Assembly: GCF_025127995.1 (NCBI RefSeq)
Contig: NZ_JAHLYP010000042.1
Span: 62,001 to 126,000, forward strand
DNA length: 64,000 nucleotides
Origin: Synechococcus sp. CS-1332
GTDB lineage: Bacteria; Cyanobacteriota; Cyanobacteriia; PCC-6307; Cyanobiaceae
Reading direction: 5' to 3'
A program made the position numbers and the translations under genes. The notes beneath the pieces are model-generated. The model saw only the letters and a program-made list of their open reading frames with translations. It ran no database searches and had not been told where the DNA came from. This document shows positions 8,048 through 15,085 of the stretch, piece by piece (position 1 is the stretch's first letter; every line of letters starts with the position of its first letter).

Positions 8048-8314
8048 TCAACCTGCTTCGGCCAGATCCAGTGACCAGTCCTCGATCACCGGATTGGCCA
8101 GCAGTCGGTCGCTGAGGAGTTCGAGTCGGGCCTGGGCGGTGGCCCGGTCCGGGGCCTCCAGGTCCAGTTCGATCGCTTTGCCGATCCGCAGCCGCTTCAC
8201 CCCCTCCACTCCGAGCCGGGCGGCGGCGGCCCGGGTGGCCTCCCCGGCAGGATCCAGCACGGAGGGTCGCAGGGAGACCTGAACGCGGGCGTTGAAGAGC
8301 GGCACCGGGGGCAC
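8048..8314 (-). CDS. purS: Phosphoribosylformylglycinamidine synthase subunit PurS
   Basis: PurS is the small dimeric subunit that bridges PurQ and PurL in formylglycinamidine ribonucleotide synthase. The 88-residue sequence has the family core: [21 protein letters not shown], then [15 protein letters not shown], and a C-terminal [11 protein letters not shown]. Translation begins at GTG 8314. An AT-rich GATTTA (complement of 8325-8330) could be a -10 box with a very short leader, but that is weak. purQ follows after 13 nt. Confidence 0.93.
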   Translation of the reverse strand: MPPVPLFNARVQVSLRPSVLDPAGEATRAAAARLGVEGVKRLRIGKAIELDLEAPDRATAQARLELLSDRLLANPVIEDWSLDLAEAG

Positions 8315-8398
8315 GGACGTTTGTTAAATCTTGGCAGCACGCCCCACCACCCTCCCGGCGGCTGACCAGCCTGGGGATGGTCTCCCGAACCTCTGGCC

Positions 8399-8761
8399 GT
8401 GGTGCCTTCCCTGAGGAGGTTTCTGCTGGACCCTCTGGGCCATCGCTTGCTGGCCTGGCTCCTGGGTCTCACCGTGGCCTGTGCCGCCCTCCAGGCCCAG
8501 TCCCTCCCGGGCCAGGTCTCACTTCAGTGCCGCCTGGCGGATGGCCCCTGGCGGGACTGCCACATGAAGGTGGAGGAGCTGGGCCTGCACTGGTTCCTGC
8601 TGGTGGGGGGACAGCGCATCGAGTTCCGCCACGATGGCCGGGGCAAGGTGACCATGCTCAAACCCTCCGGCAGCTGGCAGCCGGTCAACAGCCGCTGGGT
8701 GGAGAACACGGACCTCTGCTGGGATGGGGTCTGCGCCAGGGGGGACATCCCCCTCGACTGA
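8399..8761 (+). CDS. Hypothetical secreted protein (120 aa)
   Basis: No family recognised. The N-terminus (SLRRFLLDPLGHRLLAWLLGLTVACAALQAQS) looks like a cleavable signal peptide with an AQA-like site near residue 33, so export is likely. The mature part is about 85 residues with two cysteine pairs, CRLADGPWRDC and LCWDGVC, that could form disulfides in the periplasm. The start is GTG 8399, with a second GTG codon following immediately. The gene is divergent from purS and convergent with the CobW-type gene, whose stop is 16 nt away. Coding potential is supported by the signal peptide and by base composition matching the neighbours. Confidence 0.6.
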   Translation: MVPSLRRFLLDPLGHRLLAWLLGLTVACAALQAQSLPGQVSLQCRLADGPWRDCHMKVEELGLHWFLLVGGQRIEFRHDGRGKVTMLKPSGSWQPVNSRWVENTDLCWDGVCARGDIPLD

Positions 8762-8777
8762 TCGGGGCTGACGGTGC

Positions 8778-9869
8778 TCAGAGGCGATCGAGGGCCTGAC
8801 GCAGGGGGCCGGCGGCTCCGGCGGTGGCCAGCACCACCAGCTCCAGGCCATCGGCGTCCTGCTCGCCGGGGGCTCCAGCGGGCTCTTCGGCGGCTGGGGT
8901 AGGGGCGCGCTCCTCGTACCAGCACTCGAGCCGACGGCCCACCCCCTGGATCTGCAGTGGCAGCCGCTTGCCGGCCTGGCGCAGCCGGCCCTTGAGCCGC
9001 ACCACCGGATGCTCGATCAGCAACCGTTGCAGCTCCGCCTCCAGAGCGGCCCGCTCCCAGTGGCCGGAACGGCGCACCAGCAGCGATTCCATCGCCACGT
9101 GGGCATGGTCGTGATGGTCGTGGTCGTGGTCGTGGTCGTCGTGGTCGTCGTGGTGGTCCTCGACCTCTTCCCTGCCGGGACCATCCAGCACCAGGGAGGG
9201 ATCGAGGCGGCCCCGGGCCATCGGCAGCACCACGGTGCCGGGGCGCAGGCCTGCCGCCAGGCTGGCCTTCACCCGCTCGAAGGCCTCCGGCTCCAACCGG
9301 TCGGCCCGGCTGACCAGCACCAGATCGGCCGCACCGAGCTGGTCGGCGAACAGATCCTCGATGGCGCTGATGTGGTCGAGGCTGGGATCGGCCTGGCGCT
9401 GAGCCTCCACGGCGGCCGCATCCCCCACCACATGGCCGGCGGCCAGGGCCTCCCCATCCACCACCGTGACCACCCCGTGCACGCGCGTGCGGCTGCGGAT
9501 CTCCGGCCAGCCAAAGGCGGCCACCAGGGGTTCGGGCAGGGCCAGTCCGCTGGTTTCCACCACGATGCCGTCGAGGCGGTCGGCGCGCTCAAGCAGCCGG
9601 GTCATGGTGGGCAGGAACTCGTCCTGCACCGTGCAGCAGAGGCAGCCGTTGGCGAGTTCCACCAGGCGGTCGCCGAGCTCCTCGTCCGGGCAGAAGCCGC
9701 AGGAGGCGATCAGGTCGCCGTCGATGCCCACTTCGCCGAACTCATTGACCAGAACAGCCAGGCGCAGGCCGCTTTCCAGCAGCAGGTGCCGCAGCAGGGT
9801 GGTCTTGCCGGCCCCCAAAAACCCTGTCACCACCGTGACCGGCAGACGTCTGGAGCGGGTGGCCGTCAT
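8778..9869 (-). CDS. CobW/COG0523-family GTP-binding metallochaperone with His-rich linker
   Basis: A G3E-family GTPase of the CobW/COG0523 type, whose members deliver or sense metals such as cobalt or zinc. The P-loop is GFLGAGKTT (residues 16-24) and the metal motif CLCC lies at Cys76-Cys79, followed by VVETSGLALP. An Asp/His tract (about residues 237-256, many HDHD repeats) separates the GTPase domain from the C-terminal CobW_C domain (LVRRSGHWERAAL onward). The tract is encoded by imperfect CGTGGT/CATGAC-like repeats at about 9111-9160 and is a plausible metal-binding arm. Length is 363 residues. The true metal cannot be read from sequence, so I give no symbol. Confidence 0.88.
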   Translation of the reverse strand: MTATRSRRLPVTVVTGFLGAGKTTLLRHLLLESGLRLAVLVNEFGEVGIDGDLIASCGFCPDEELGDRLVELANGCLCCTVQDEFLPTMTRLLERADRLDGIVVETSGLALPEPLVAAFGWPEIRSRTRVHGVVTVVDGEALAAGHVVGDAAAVEAQRQADPSLDHISAIEDLFADQLGAADLVLVSRADRLEPEAFERVKASLAAGLRPGTVVLPMARGRLDPSLVLDGPGREEVEDHHDDHDDHDHDHDHHDHAHVAMESLLVRRSGHWERAALEAELQRLLIEHPVVRLKGRLRQAGKRLPLQIQGVGRRLECWYEERAPTPAAEEPAGAPGEQDADGLELVVLATAGAAGPLRQALDRL

Positions 9870-9923
9870 CAGAGCAGACGCGAAGGCAGCACCAAAACCT
9901 AGGGGAGGCGCCGCTCCAGGAAA

Positions 9924-10460
9924 TCAGCGGCAGCCGAGGCTCTCGCTGGTGGCCACACCGGTGACGGGATGGCGGCCGGTCGCGCGCGCGCAGAGGACCT
10001 TCTGCTCGGCGAGGTCGAGAACCGCATCACTGAAGTCGGCCCCGTCGATCTGGGCATCCCGGAAACGGCTCTGCATCAGCATGGCGTTGCGGAACTGGGC
10101 CCCGCGCAGGTCGGCACCATCGAAACGGGTGGCGAAGGCCACGACGTCCTCGAGATCGGCGCCGCGCAGATCCGCCTGGCGCAGGTTGGTGGAATTGAAC
10201 ACGGCCCCGCGCAGATCGGCATCACGCAGGTCGAAACCCTCCATGGAGGCCTTGAGGAATTCCTGTTGCTGCAGATTGCGTCCCCGCAGATCGGGATCGA
10301 GATCCTGGAAGGAGCGCTGGGCCCGCAGTTCAGGGGCGGTGATCGCCAGCACCGGAGCTGCGGGCAGGAGGGCCCAGCACAGCACCAGAGCAAGCAGGGT
10401 CCCCAGCAGGGGGGCGATCCGGCGGCCGATGGCGGCAAGGGACTGGAAGCTGGGGGCCAT
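9924..10460 (-). CDS. Secreted pentapeptide-repeat protein
   Basis: A 178-residue protein with an N-terminal signal peptide (IAPLLGTLLALVLCWALLPAAPVLA, cleavage near residue 39) followed by A(D/N)Lxx pentapeptide repeats, for example LRDADLRGAVF, LRQADLRGADL and FDGADLRGAQF. These repeats build a right-handed quadrilateral beta helix. Two cysteines near the C-terminus (VLCARATG and SLGC) could form a disulfide. The layout resembles lumenal pentapeptide proteins of cyanobacteria and chloroplasts, so a thylakoid lumen or periplasm location is likely. The biochemical role is unknown. It is divergent from the upp-like gene with 48 nt between starts. Confidence 0.85.
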   Translation of the reverse strand: MAPSFQSLAAIGRRIAPLLGTLLALVLCWALLPAAPVLAITAPELRAQRSFQDLDPDLRGRNLQQQEFLKASMEGFDLRDADLRGAVFNSTNLRQADLRGADLEDVVAFATRFDGADLRGAQFRNAMLMQSRFRDAQIDGADFSDAVLDLAEQKVLCARATGRHPVTGVATSESLGCR

Positions 10461-10508
10461 GCCACACCGGTACGCTGCCGGTTCAAGCTATGGCAGACGC
10501 AGCCCGTC

Positions 10509-11174
10509 ATGAGCATGTCCCTGCGGGTGGTGGTGCCCCCCCATCCCCTCATCGGCCACTGGCTCACCCTGCTGCGGGATGGCGCCACCCCGTCGCCCCT
10601 GTTCGTCACCGCGATGGCGGAACTGGGCCGCTGGCTCACCTATGAATCCCTGCGCGACTGGCTGCCCCATCGCCGCGTGACGGTCGAGACGCCGCTGGGC
10701 CGCAGCGATGGCCAGGTGGTGGATCCGGAGATTCCCCTGTTGGTGATTCCGGTGCTGCGGGGGGGGCTGGGCCTCTGGCAGGGGGGGCAATCGGTGCTCC
10801 CCTCAGCCCAGCTGGCGCACGTGGGCATCGAGCCCTGCGGGCCGGAGCACAAGCCCCACTGGTTCCTGGATGATCTGCCTGCCACCATCGATCCCCGCAG
10901 TGGCGTGCTGGTGTTCCTGCCCTGCCTCGCCAGCGGCTCGATCCTGCTGGCGCTGCTGGACCGGCTCCAGGGGCTCGGGGTGGAGGGTCAGCGGCTGCGG
11001 GTGATCACCCCCCTGGCGGCGAATCCCGGGCTCCAGGTCGTCGGGGAGCGCCACGGGCAGCTCACCATTTACTGCGCCGGCATCGACCCCGAAGTGGACG
11101 ACCAGAACCGCATCGTTCCCGGCTTCGGGGAGGTGAGTGAACGGCTGTATGGAATCGCCTCCGCCACTGCCTAA
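10509..11174 (+). CDS. Uracil phosphoribosyltransferase-like protein (diverged)
   Basis: Resembles cyanobacterial uracil phosphoribosyltransferases, which make UMP from uracil and PRPP. Family features include HPLIGHWLTLLRD near the N-terminus, AMAELGRWLTYE, IPVLRGGLGLWQG, and a C-terminal IDPEVDDQNRIVPGFGEVSERLYG that corresponds to the uracil-binding tail. The PRPP loop is unusual: residues near 136-146 read FLPCLASGSIL, where E. coli Upp has an acidic DPMLATGGS. The usual Asp and double glycine are missing, so activity or substrate may differ. A long upstream reading frame overlapping the pentapeptide gene is spurious; ATG 10509 is the natural start. Confidence 0.75.
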   Translation: MSMSLRVVVPPHPLIGHWLTLLRDGATPSPLFVTAMAELGRWLTYESLRDWLPHRRVTVETPLGRSDGQVVDPEIPLLVIPVLRGGLGLWQGGQSVLPSAQLAHVGIEPCGPEHKPHWFLDDLPATIDPRSGVLVFLPCLASGSILLALLDRLQGLGVEGQRLRVITPLAANPGLQVVGERHGQLTIYCAGIDPEVDDQNRIVPGFGEVSERLYGIASATA

Positions 11175-11215
11175 ACTGGGTTCTTCCTTCCGGGCTCACC
11201 GACGCGTGCAGGTTC

Positions 11216-11497
11216 ATGGCTGATACCAGGGAGCAATCGTCCGCCGGCGGGCTGGTGTTGCTGGCGGGGGCCGCAGGCGCTGTGCTGGGAGCCGCGGGCC
11301 TGGCGGCCTGGCTGCTGCGCCGCGTTGAACGGCGGCACCTGGTTCAGCGCCAGCTACGGATGCTGCGGATCTCCCGGCTGGCGGAAGCCAGCGGCGAGCC
11401 GGTGGGCCGTGACCAGCTGCACGACCGCGTCCAGAAGCTGAACCAGGCGATCGACGAGGTGCGCCGCCAGCTGGAGCAGCTGCAGCCCCAGCCCTGA
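11216..11497 (+). CDS. Small single-pass membrane protein with coiled-coil tail (93 aa)
   Basis: Family not recognised. An Ala/Gly/Leu-rich membrane helix (GGLVLLAGAAGAVLGAAGLAAWLL, about residues 11-34) is followed by a strongly basic stretch (RRVERRHLVQRQLRMLRISR) that should stay cytoplasmic. A heptad-like amphipathic tail (VQKLNQAIDEVRRQLEQLQ, about 71-89) could form a coiled coil. The gene sits 41 nt after the upp-like gene and 48 nt before ilvD, all on the plus strand, so it may be co-transcribed with them. It may be a membrane-anchored scaffold or septal/envelope protein, but nothing in the sequence decides this. Confidence 0.65.
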   Translation: MADTREQSSAGGLVLLAGAAGAVLGAAGLAAWLLRRVERRHLVQRQLRMLRISRLAEASGEPVGRDQLHDRVQKLNQAIDEVRRQLEQLQPQP

Positions 11498-11545
11498 GGG
11501 CGAAGGCCCCTCGGTAGGTTGCTGCAGATTCGATCCACCCCGGCC

Positions 11546-13222
11546 ATGCTGCGCTCCGACGCCATCACCAAGGGCCTTCAACGCTCCCCCAACCGGGCCA
11601 TGCTGCGGGCCGTGGGGTTCGGGGACGATGACTTCGGTAAGCCGATCATCGGCATCGCCAACGGCTACAGCACGATCACGCCCTGCAACATCGGCCTCAA
11701 CGACCTGGCCCGGCGGGCCGAGCAGACCGCCCGTGTCGCCGGTGCCATGCCCCAGATGTTCGGCACCATCACCGTCAGCGATGGCATCTCGATGGGGACC
11801 GAGGGGATGAAGTATTCGCTGGTGTCCCGCGAAGTGATCGCCGACTCGATCGAAACGGCCTGCAACGCCCAGAGCATGGATGGCCTGCTGGCCATCGGCG
11901 GCTGTGACAAGAACATGCCCGGCGCCATGCTCGCCATGGCCCGCATGAACATCCCGGCGATCTTCGTCTACGGCGGCACCATCAAGCCGGGGAAACTGGG
12001 GCCCTGCGATCTCACCGTAGTCAGCGCCTTCGAGGCCGTGGGTCAGTTGTCCGGCGGCCGCATCGATGAAGCCGAACTGCTGGCGATCGAGAAGAACGCC
12101 TGTCCCGGCGCCGGCAGCTGCGGCGGCATGTTCACAGCCAACACGATGAGTTCGGCCTTCGAGGCCTTCGGCCTAAGCCTGCCCTACAGCTCAACGATGG
12201 CGGCGGAGGATCCGGAGAAGGCGGACAGCGCCGCCCGCTCCGCCGAGGTGCTGGTGCAGGCGATCGCGGCCGACATCCGGCCGCGGGACCTGCTCACCCG
12301 GGAGGCGTTCGAGAACGCCATCGCCGTGATCATGGCGGTGGGTGGTTCCACCAATTCGGTGCTGCACCTGCTGGCGATCGCCCGCACCGCCGGGGTACCG
12401 CTCACCATCGACGATTTCGAGACGATCCGCCAGCGGGTGCCGGTGATCTGCGATCTCAAGCCCAGCGGACGCTTCGTGACCGTGGATCTGCACAGGGCCG
12501 GCGGCATTCCCCAGGTGATGAAGCTGCTGCTGGACGGTGGCCTGCTGCACGGGGACTGCCGCACGATCGAAGGCCGCAGCCTGCACGAGGTGCTCGCCGA
12601 CGTGCCCTCCGAGCCCCCGGCCGACCAGGAGGTGATCCGGCCCCTCTCCAACCCCCTCTACGCCCAGGGCCACCTGGCGATCCTGCGGGGCAACCTGGCG
12701 GAAGAGGGCAGCGTGGCCAAGATCAGCGGTGTCAAGAATCCGGTGATCACGGGCCCGGCACGGGTGTTCGAGAGCGAGGAGGCCGCCCTGGCCGCCATCC
12801 TCGAGAAGCGCATCAGCGCCGGCGATGTGGTGGTGATCCGCTACGAGGGGCCCGTTGGCGGCCCCGGCATGCGCGAGATGCTGGCCCCTACGGCCGCGAT
12901 CATCGGCGAGGGGCTGGGGGATTCGGTGGCCCTGATCACCGATGGACGCTTCTCCGGCGGCACCTACGGCATGGTGGTGGGCCATGTGGCCCCGGAAGCC
13001 GCCGTGGGCGGCACCATTGCTCTGGTGCAGGAGGGGGACAGCATCACGGTGGACGCCAGGCAGCGCCTGATCCAGCTGAACGTGGTGGACGACGAACTGG
13101 CGCGGCGCCGCAACGCCTGGAGCAAGCCCGCGCCGCGCTACCGGACCGGTGTGCTCGGCAAGTACGCCCGCCAGGTGAGCAGCAGCAGCCTGGGGGCGGT
13201 GACCGACCAGCCCCCGGACTGA
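11546..13222 (+). CDS. ilvD: Dihydroxy-acid dehydratase
   Basis: IlvD dehydrates 2,3-dihydroxy-isovalerate and 2,3-dihydroxy-3-methylvalerate in valine, isoleucine and pantothenate synthesis. The 558-residue protein has the three cysteines expected to hold the [2Fe-2S] cluster: Cys47 (TPCNIG), Cys120 (GGCDKNMPG) and Cys192 ([15 protein letters not shown]). The C-terminal region contains [15 protein letters not shown]-like sequence and DGRFSGGT. I chose ATG 11546 ([10 protein letters not shown]); an upstream TTG at 11519 would add nine residues not typical of the family. Confidence 0.97.
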   Translation: MLRSDAITKGLQRSPNRAMLRAVGFGDDDFGKPIIGIANGYSTITPCNIGLNDLARRAEQTARVAGAMPQMFGTITVSDGISMGTEGMKYSLVSREVIADSIETACNAQSMDGLLAIGGCDKNMPGAMLAMARMNIPAIFVYGGTIKPGKLGPCDLTVVSAFEAVGQLSGGRIDEAELLAIEKNACPGAGSCGGMFTANTMSSAFEAFGLSLPYSSTMAAEDPEKADSAARSAEVLVQAIAADIRPRDLLTREAFENAIAVIMAVGGSTNSVLHLLAIARTAGVPLTIDDFETIRQRVPVICDLKPSGRFVTVDLHRAGGIPQVMKLLLDGGLLHGDCRTIEGRSLHEVLADVPSEPPADQEVIRPLSNPLYAQGHLAILRGNLAEEGSVAKISGVKNPVITGPARVFESEEAALAAILEKRISAGDVVVIRYEGPVGGPGMREMLAPTAAIIGEGLGDSVALITDGRFSGGTYGMVVGHVAPEAAVGGTIALVQEGDSITVDARQRLIQLNVVDDELARRRNAWSKPAPRYRTGVLGKYARQVSSSSLGAVTDQPPD

Positions 13223-13369
13223 TCAGCCGCCATCAAGCCAGGCTTAAGAAAAGCGCAAGAGGCGCAACCTGATGCAGACCTGCGCTGCCGGCGGCGGCGT
13301 CGCGCTGCTGACTACAGCAGGCTGAATCGCTGTGCAGTCCTCGCGTCTCGCCATCAGCAGGTAGCCGTT

Positions 13370-13663
13370 GTGGCAGAAACTTCTGCTTCCCAACCCAGGG
13401 GAACCGGCCTAGATCAGGTCTGTAGCCGCCTTGAACCCATGCGAAGCCAATCAACGCCGGGCCCCTTCCTGCGGCCTGTGCGGGTCACGATCACCATTCC
13501 CTACAACGCCTATCAGTCCCTTATTGAGCGCAGCAACCACCAGGGACGCTCCCTCTCCAATCTCGCCGCCTACCTGCTTGAGACATCGCTGCAGGCGTTC
13601 CCTCCCCACGAGTATCAACAGAGCCGTTCAGAGGCCATGGACGGCCTCCAGCGACGTGCCTGA
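13370..13663 (+). CDS. Ribbon-helix-helix-like (CopG/MetJ-type) small protein
   Basis: A 97-residue protein whose central part, VRVTITIPYNAYQSLIERSNHQGRSLSNLAAYLLE cut into strand-helix-helix, fits a ribbon-helix-helix DNA-binding fold. There is one beta strand (about residues 38-44), a helix with a Gly-Arg-Ser turn, then a second helix. Such proteins are usually small dimeric repressors, sometimes antitoxins, but no toxin gene adjoins it. The N-terminal 35 residues look disordered. The start at GTG 13370 is uncertain; ATG 13439 (MRSQSTPG) would give a 74-residue protein that keeps the whole domain. Its target is unknown. It lies between ilvD and the AraC-type regulator gene. Confidence 0.65.
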   Translation: MAETSASQPRGTGLDQVCSRLEPMRSQSTPGPFLRPVRVTITIPYNAYQSLIERSNHQGRSLSNLAAYLLETSLQAFPPHEYQQSRSEAMDGLQRRA

Positions 13664-13681
13664 GGGCGGTGGTCCCGGCGG

Positions 13682-14728
13682 CTATTCGGGCCGGGATTCC
13701 CGCAGCAACTGGGACGGCTTGACATGAAAGCGCTGCTGGAAATCCACACTGAACAAGCCGAGGGAGCGGTAGCCGCATTCCTTGGCGATACTGCCCACGC
13801 TGTCCTTGGCCGTGGGGTACTCCAGGCGCCGTCTTGCCAGGTCAAGACGCTGATTCTTGATCCACTGAGTGGCGCCGCAGCCCATCCGCTCGGCGAAGGC
13901 ATACTGCAGGGCCCGCCGTGAATAATGGCTCCTGGACTCCAGGACGGTCAGCGTCAACGGACCGCCGAGATTCTGCTTGATGTAGTCGATCAGTTCATCG
14001 AAGGCATCACGGCCCTGCCGTTGGCGGAGTCGCAGCCGATCGAGGGACTTATCTTCGCGCAGATCCGGCAGCAACATCGCCGCCATCAGCCGGTGGATCT
14101 GGTCGTCAAGCCGCAGTGAATCGAGCAATCCCCGCCCGTATCCCGAGAGTTGCCCGGCCATGTCCATCGTTTGCCGCAGGGCCGCCAGAAGCGACGGTTT
14201 GGCCGGATCCGCCGGCGGGCTCCAGCCGTGGGCCTGGTCCAGGATGTCCTGCCAGCCCTCCGGTTGCTGGTGATACCCCCCCATGCTGAGCGCTGCCTGG
14301 AGGAGATGCTCATCAGACAGCGCGAAGGCCACGGCGGAAGAAAAGGACGTCTCCATCGTGCAGGCGTCCTTCGCCATCAACAGACAGCAGCCATTGCTGC
14401 AGCGCCAGGTGCGGGAGGCCTGGCGCAGGCGCTGCTCCCCACCGCAGCCGAGCAAGGCGATCCGTTCGCGGCGATCGCTGAAGGCGACGCGCATCGGCTT
14501 AGCCGTCCAGGCGGCGGCCACTAGGGTGCCGAGATGAAGATTGTTGCCGTAGAACCACCAGCTTGCGGCAGGTTCGAGAGGCTGCAAGTCCATCAGGGGC
14601 AACGCCTCCTGCAACAACGACGCGCAGGCTCGTGGGTCCTCGCTGAGCTCAACCTGGTGAAGCAGGGGATTTGAGAAGAGAGCAGCCTGCTGATGCCGCA
14701 GATCTGGTAAATGTGCCCCGCTACTCAT
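13682..14728 (-). CDS. AraC-family transcriptional regulator
   Basis: The C-terminal 100 residues (about 245-345) form an AraC/XylS DNA-binding domain with two helix-turn-helix units. The first covers LTLTVLESRSHYSRRALQYAF, and the second contains GSIAKECGYRSLGLFSVDFQQRFHVKPSQLLRE, which matches the family signature. The N-terminal 230 residues have no cupin motif I can recognise and may hold an unusual sensor domain, with several cysteines (CGGEQRL, CSNGCC). ATG 14728 is preceded by AGGAG and by a plausible promoter. It is transcribed away from the CheB-CheR-PAS gene, suggesting local control of that gene. Confidence 0.88.
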   Translation of the reverse strand: MSSGAHLPDLRHQQAALFSNPLLHQVELSEDPRACASLLQEALPLMDLQPLEPAASWWFYGNNLHLGTLVAAAWTAKPMRVAFSDRRERIALLGCGGEQRLRQASRTWRCSNGCCLLMAKDACTMETSFSSAVAFALSDEHLLQAALSMGGYHQQPEGWQDILDQAHGWSPPADPAKPSLLAALRQTMDMAGQLSGYGRGLLDSLRLDDQIHRLMAAMLLPDLREDKSLDRLRLRQRQGRDAFDELIDYIKQNLGGPLTLTVLESRSHYSRRALQYAFAERMGCGATQWIKNQRLDLARRRLEYPTAKDSVGSIAKECGYRSLGLFSVDFQQRFHVKPSQLLRESRPE

Positions 14729-14761
14729 CGGGTGATCCGCTCCTTTCCCAGCGTTGCGATA

Positions 14762-14791
14762 ATTCTATCACAAGTCTCATTGGTTCAACAA
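14762..14791 (-). promoter_or_regulatory. Candidate sigma-70-type promoter for the AraC-family gene
   Basis: Read on the minus strand, TTGTTG (complement of 14786-14791) and TAGAAT (complement of 14762-14767) are 18 nt apart. The expected transcript start would fall about 25-30 nt upstream of the ATG at 14728, with AGGAG as ribosome binding site. Spacing and motif quality are reasonable but unproven. Confidence 0.4.
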
Positions 14792-14835
14792 TATGGGCCA
14801 GAATCCGCCCAGAAAGGGCAATCACGCTGCTTCGT

Positions 14836-14859
14836 GTTTGGTTTGCTTTGTTTGGTTTG
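14836..14859 (+). repeat. Direct repeat GTTTGGTTTG x2, possible regulator site
   Basis: GTTTGGTTTG occurs at 14836-14845 and again at 14850-14859, a 14-nt period, just upstream of GATTAT (14862-14867). AraC-family proteins often bind tandem direct repeats near a -35 region, and the regulator gene lies next door. The T-rich composition means chance is also possible. Confidence 0.35.
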
Positions 14860-15085
14860 TTGATTATGACAGGGAGATTTCTGCTTCATCACCTGATGAG
14901 AGGAATCGCCAACACTTCTCTACAGAGCCATTCAAACCCTCCTGAAGGCCCCTGAGCAGATGCAAGAAGTGCCGATTCAATGCGATGGGCGCCAGCTTCA
15001 GAACCAAGCTGGAACAACCGCGTCTCAGGGAGTCCAAGTGTTCAGCGGTTAAAGTGCAATATCCACCTTCGTCGCCTGCCTGCGG

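Larger units (their letters stand above)
14729..15085. other. 357-nt AT-richer divergent intergenic region
   Basis: This spacer separates the AraC-type gene from the CheB-CheR-PAS gene and is visibly richer in A and T than nearby DNA. It contains a candidate promoter for the regulator (14762-14791), a T-rich direct repeat (14836-14859) and a GATTAT sequence at 14862-14867 that could serve as a -10 box toward the plus strand. No convincing gene was seen in it. Confidence 0.6.

Noticed and set aside
9111-9160. A CRISPR-like or tandem repeat array
   Set aside because: The repeats are short codon repeats inside the CobW-type gene with no spacers; no CRISPR array or cas gene was seen in the window.
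13257-13310. A 17-codon frame (MQTCAAGG) between ilvD and the ribbon-helix-helix gene
   Set aside because: Too short, with no ribosome binding site or other support for coding.
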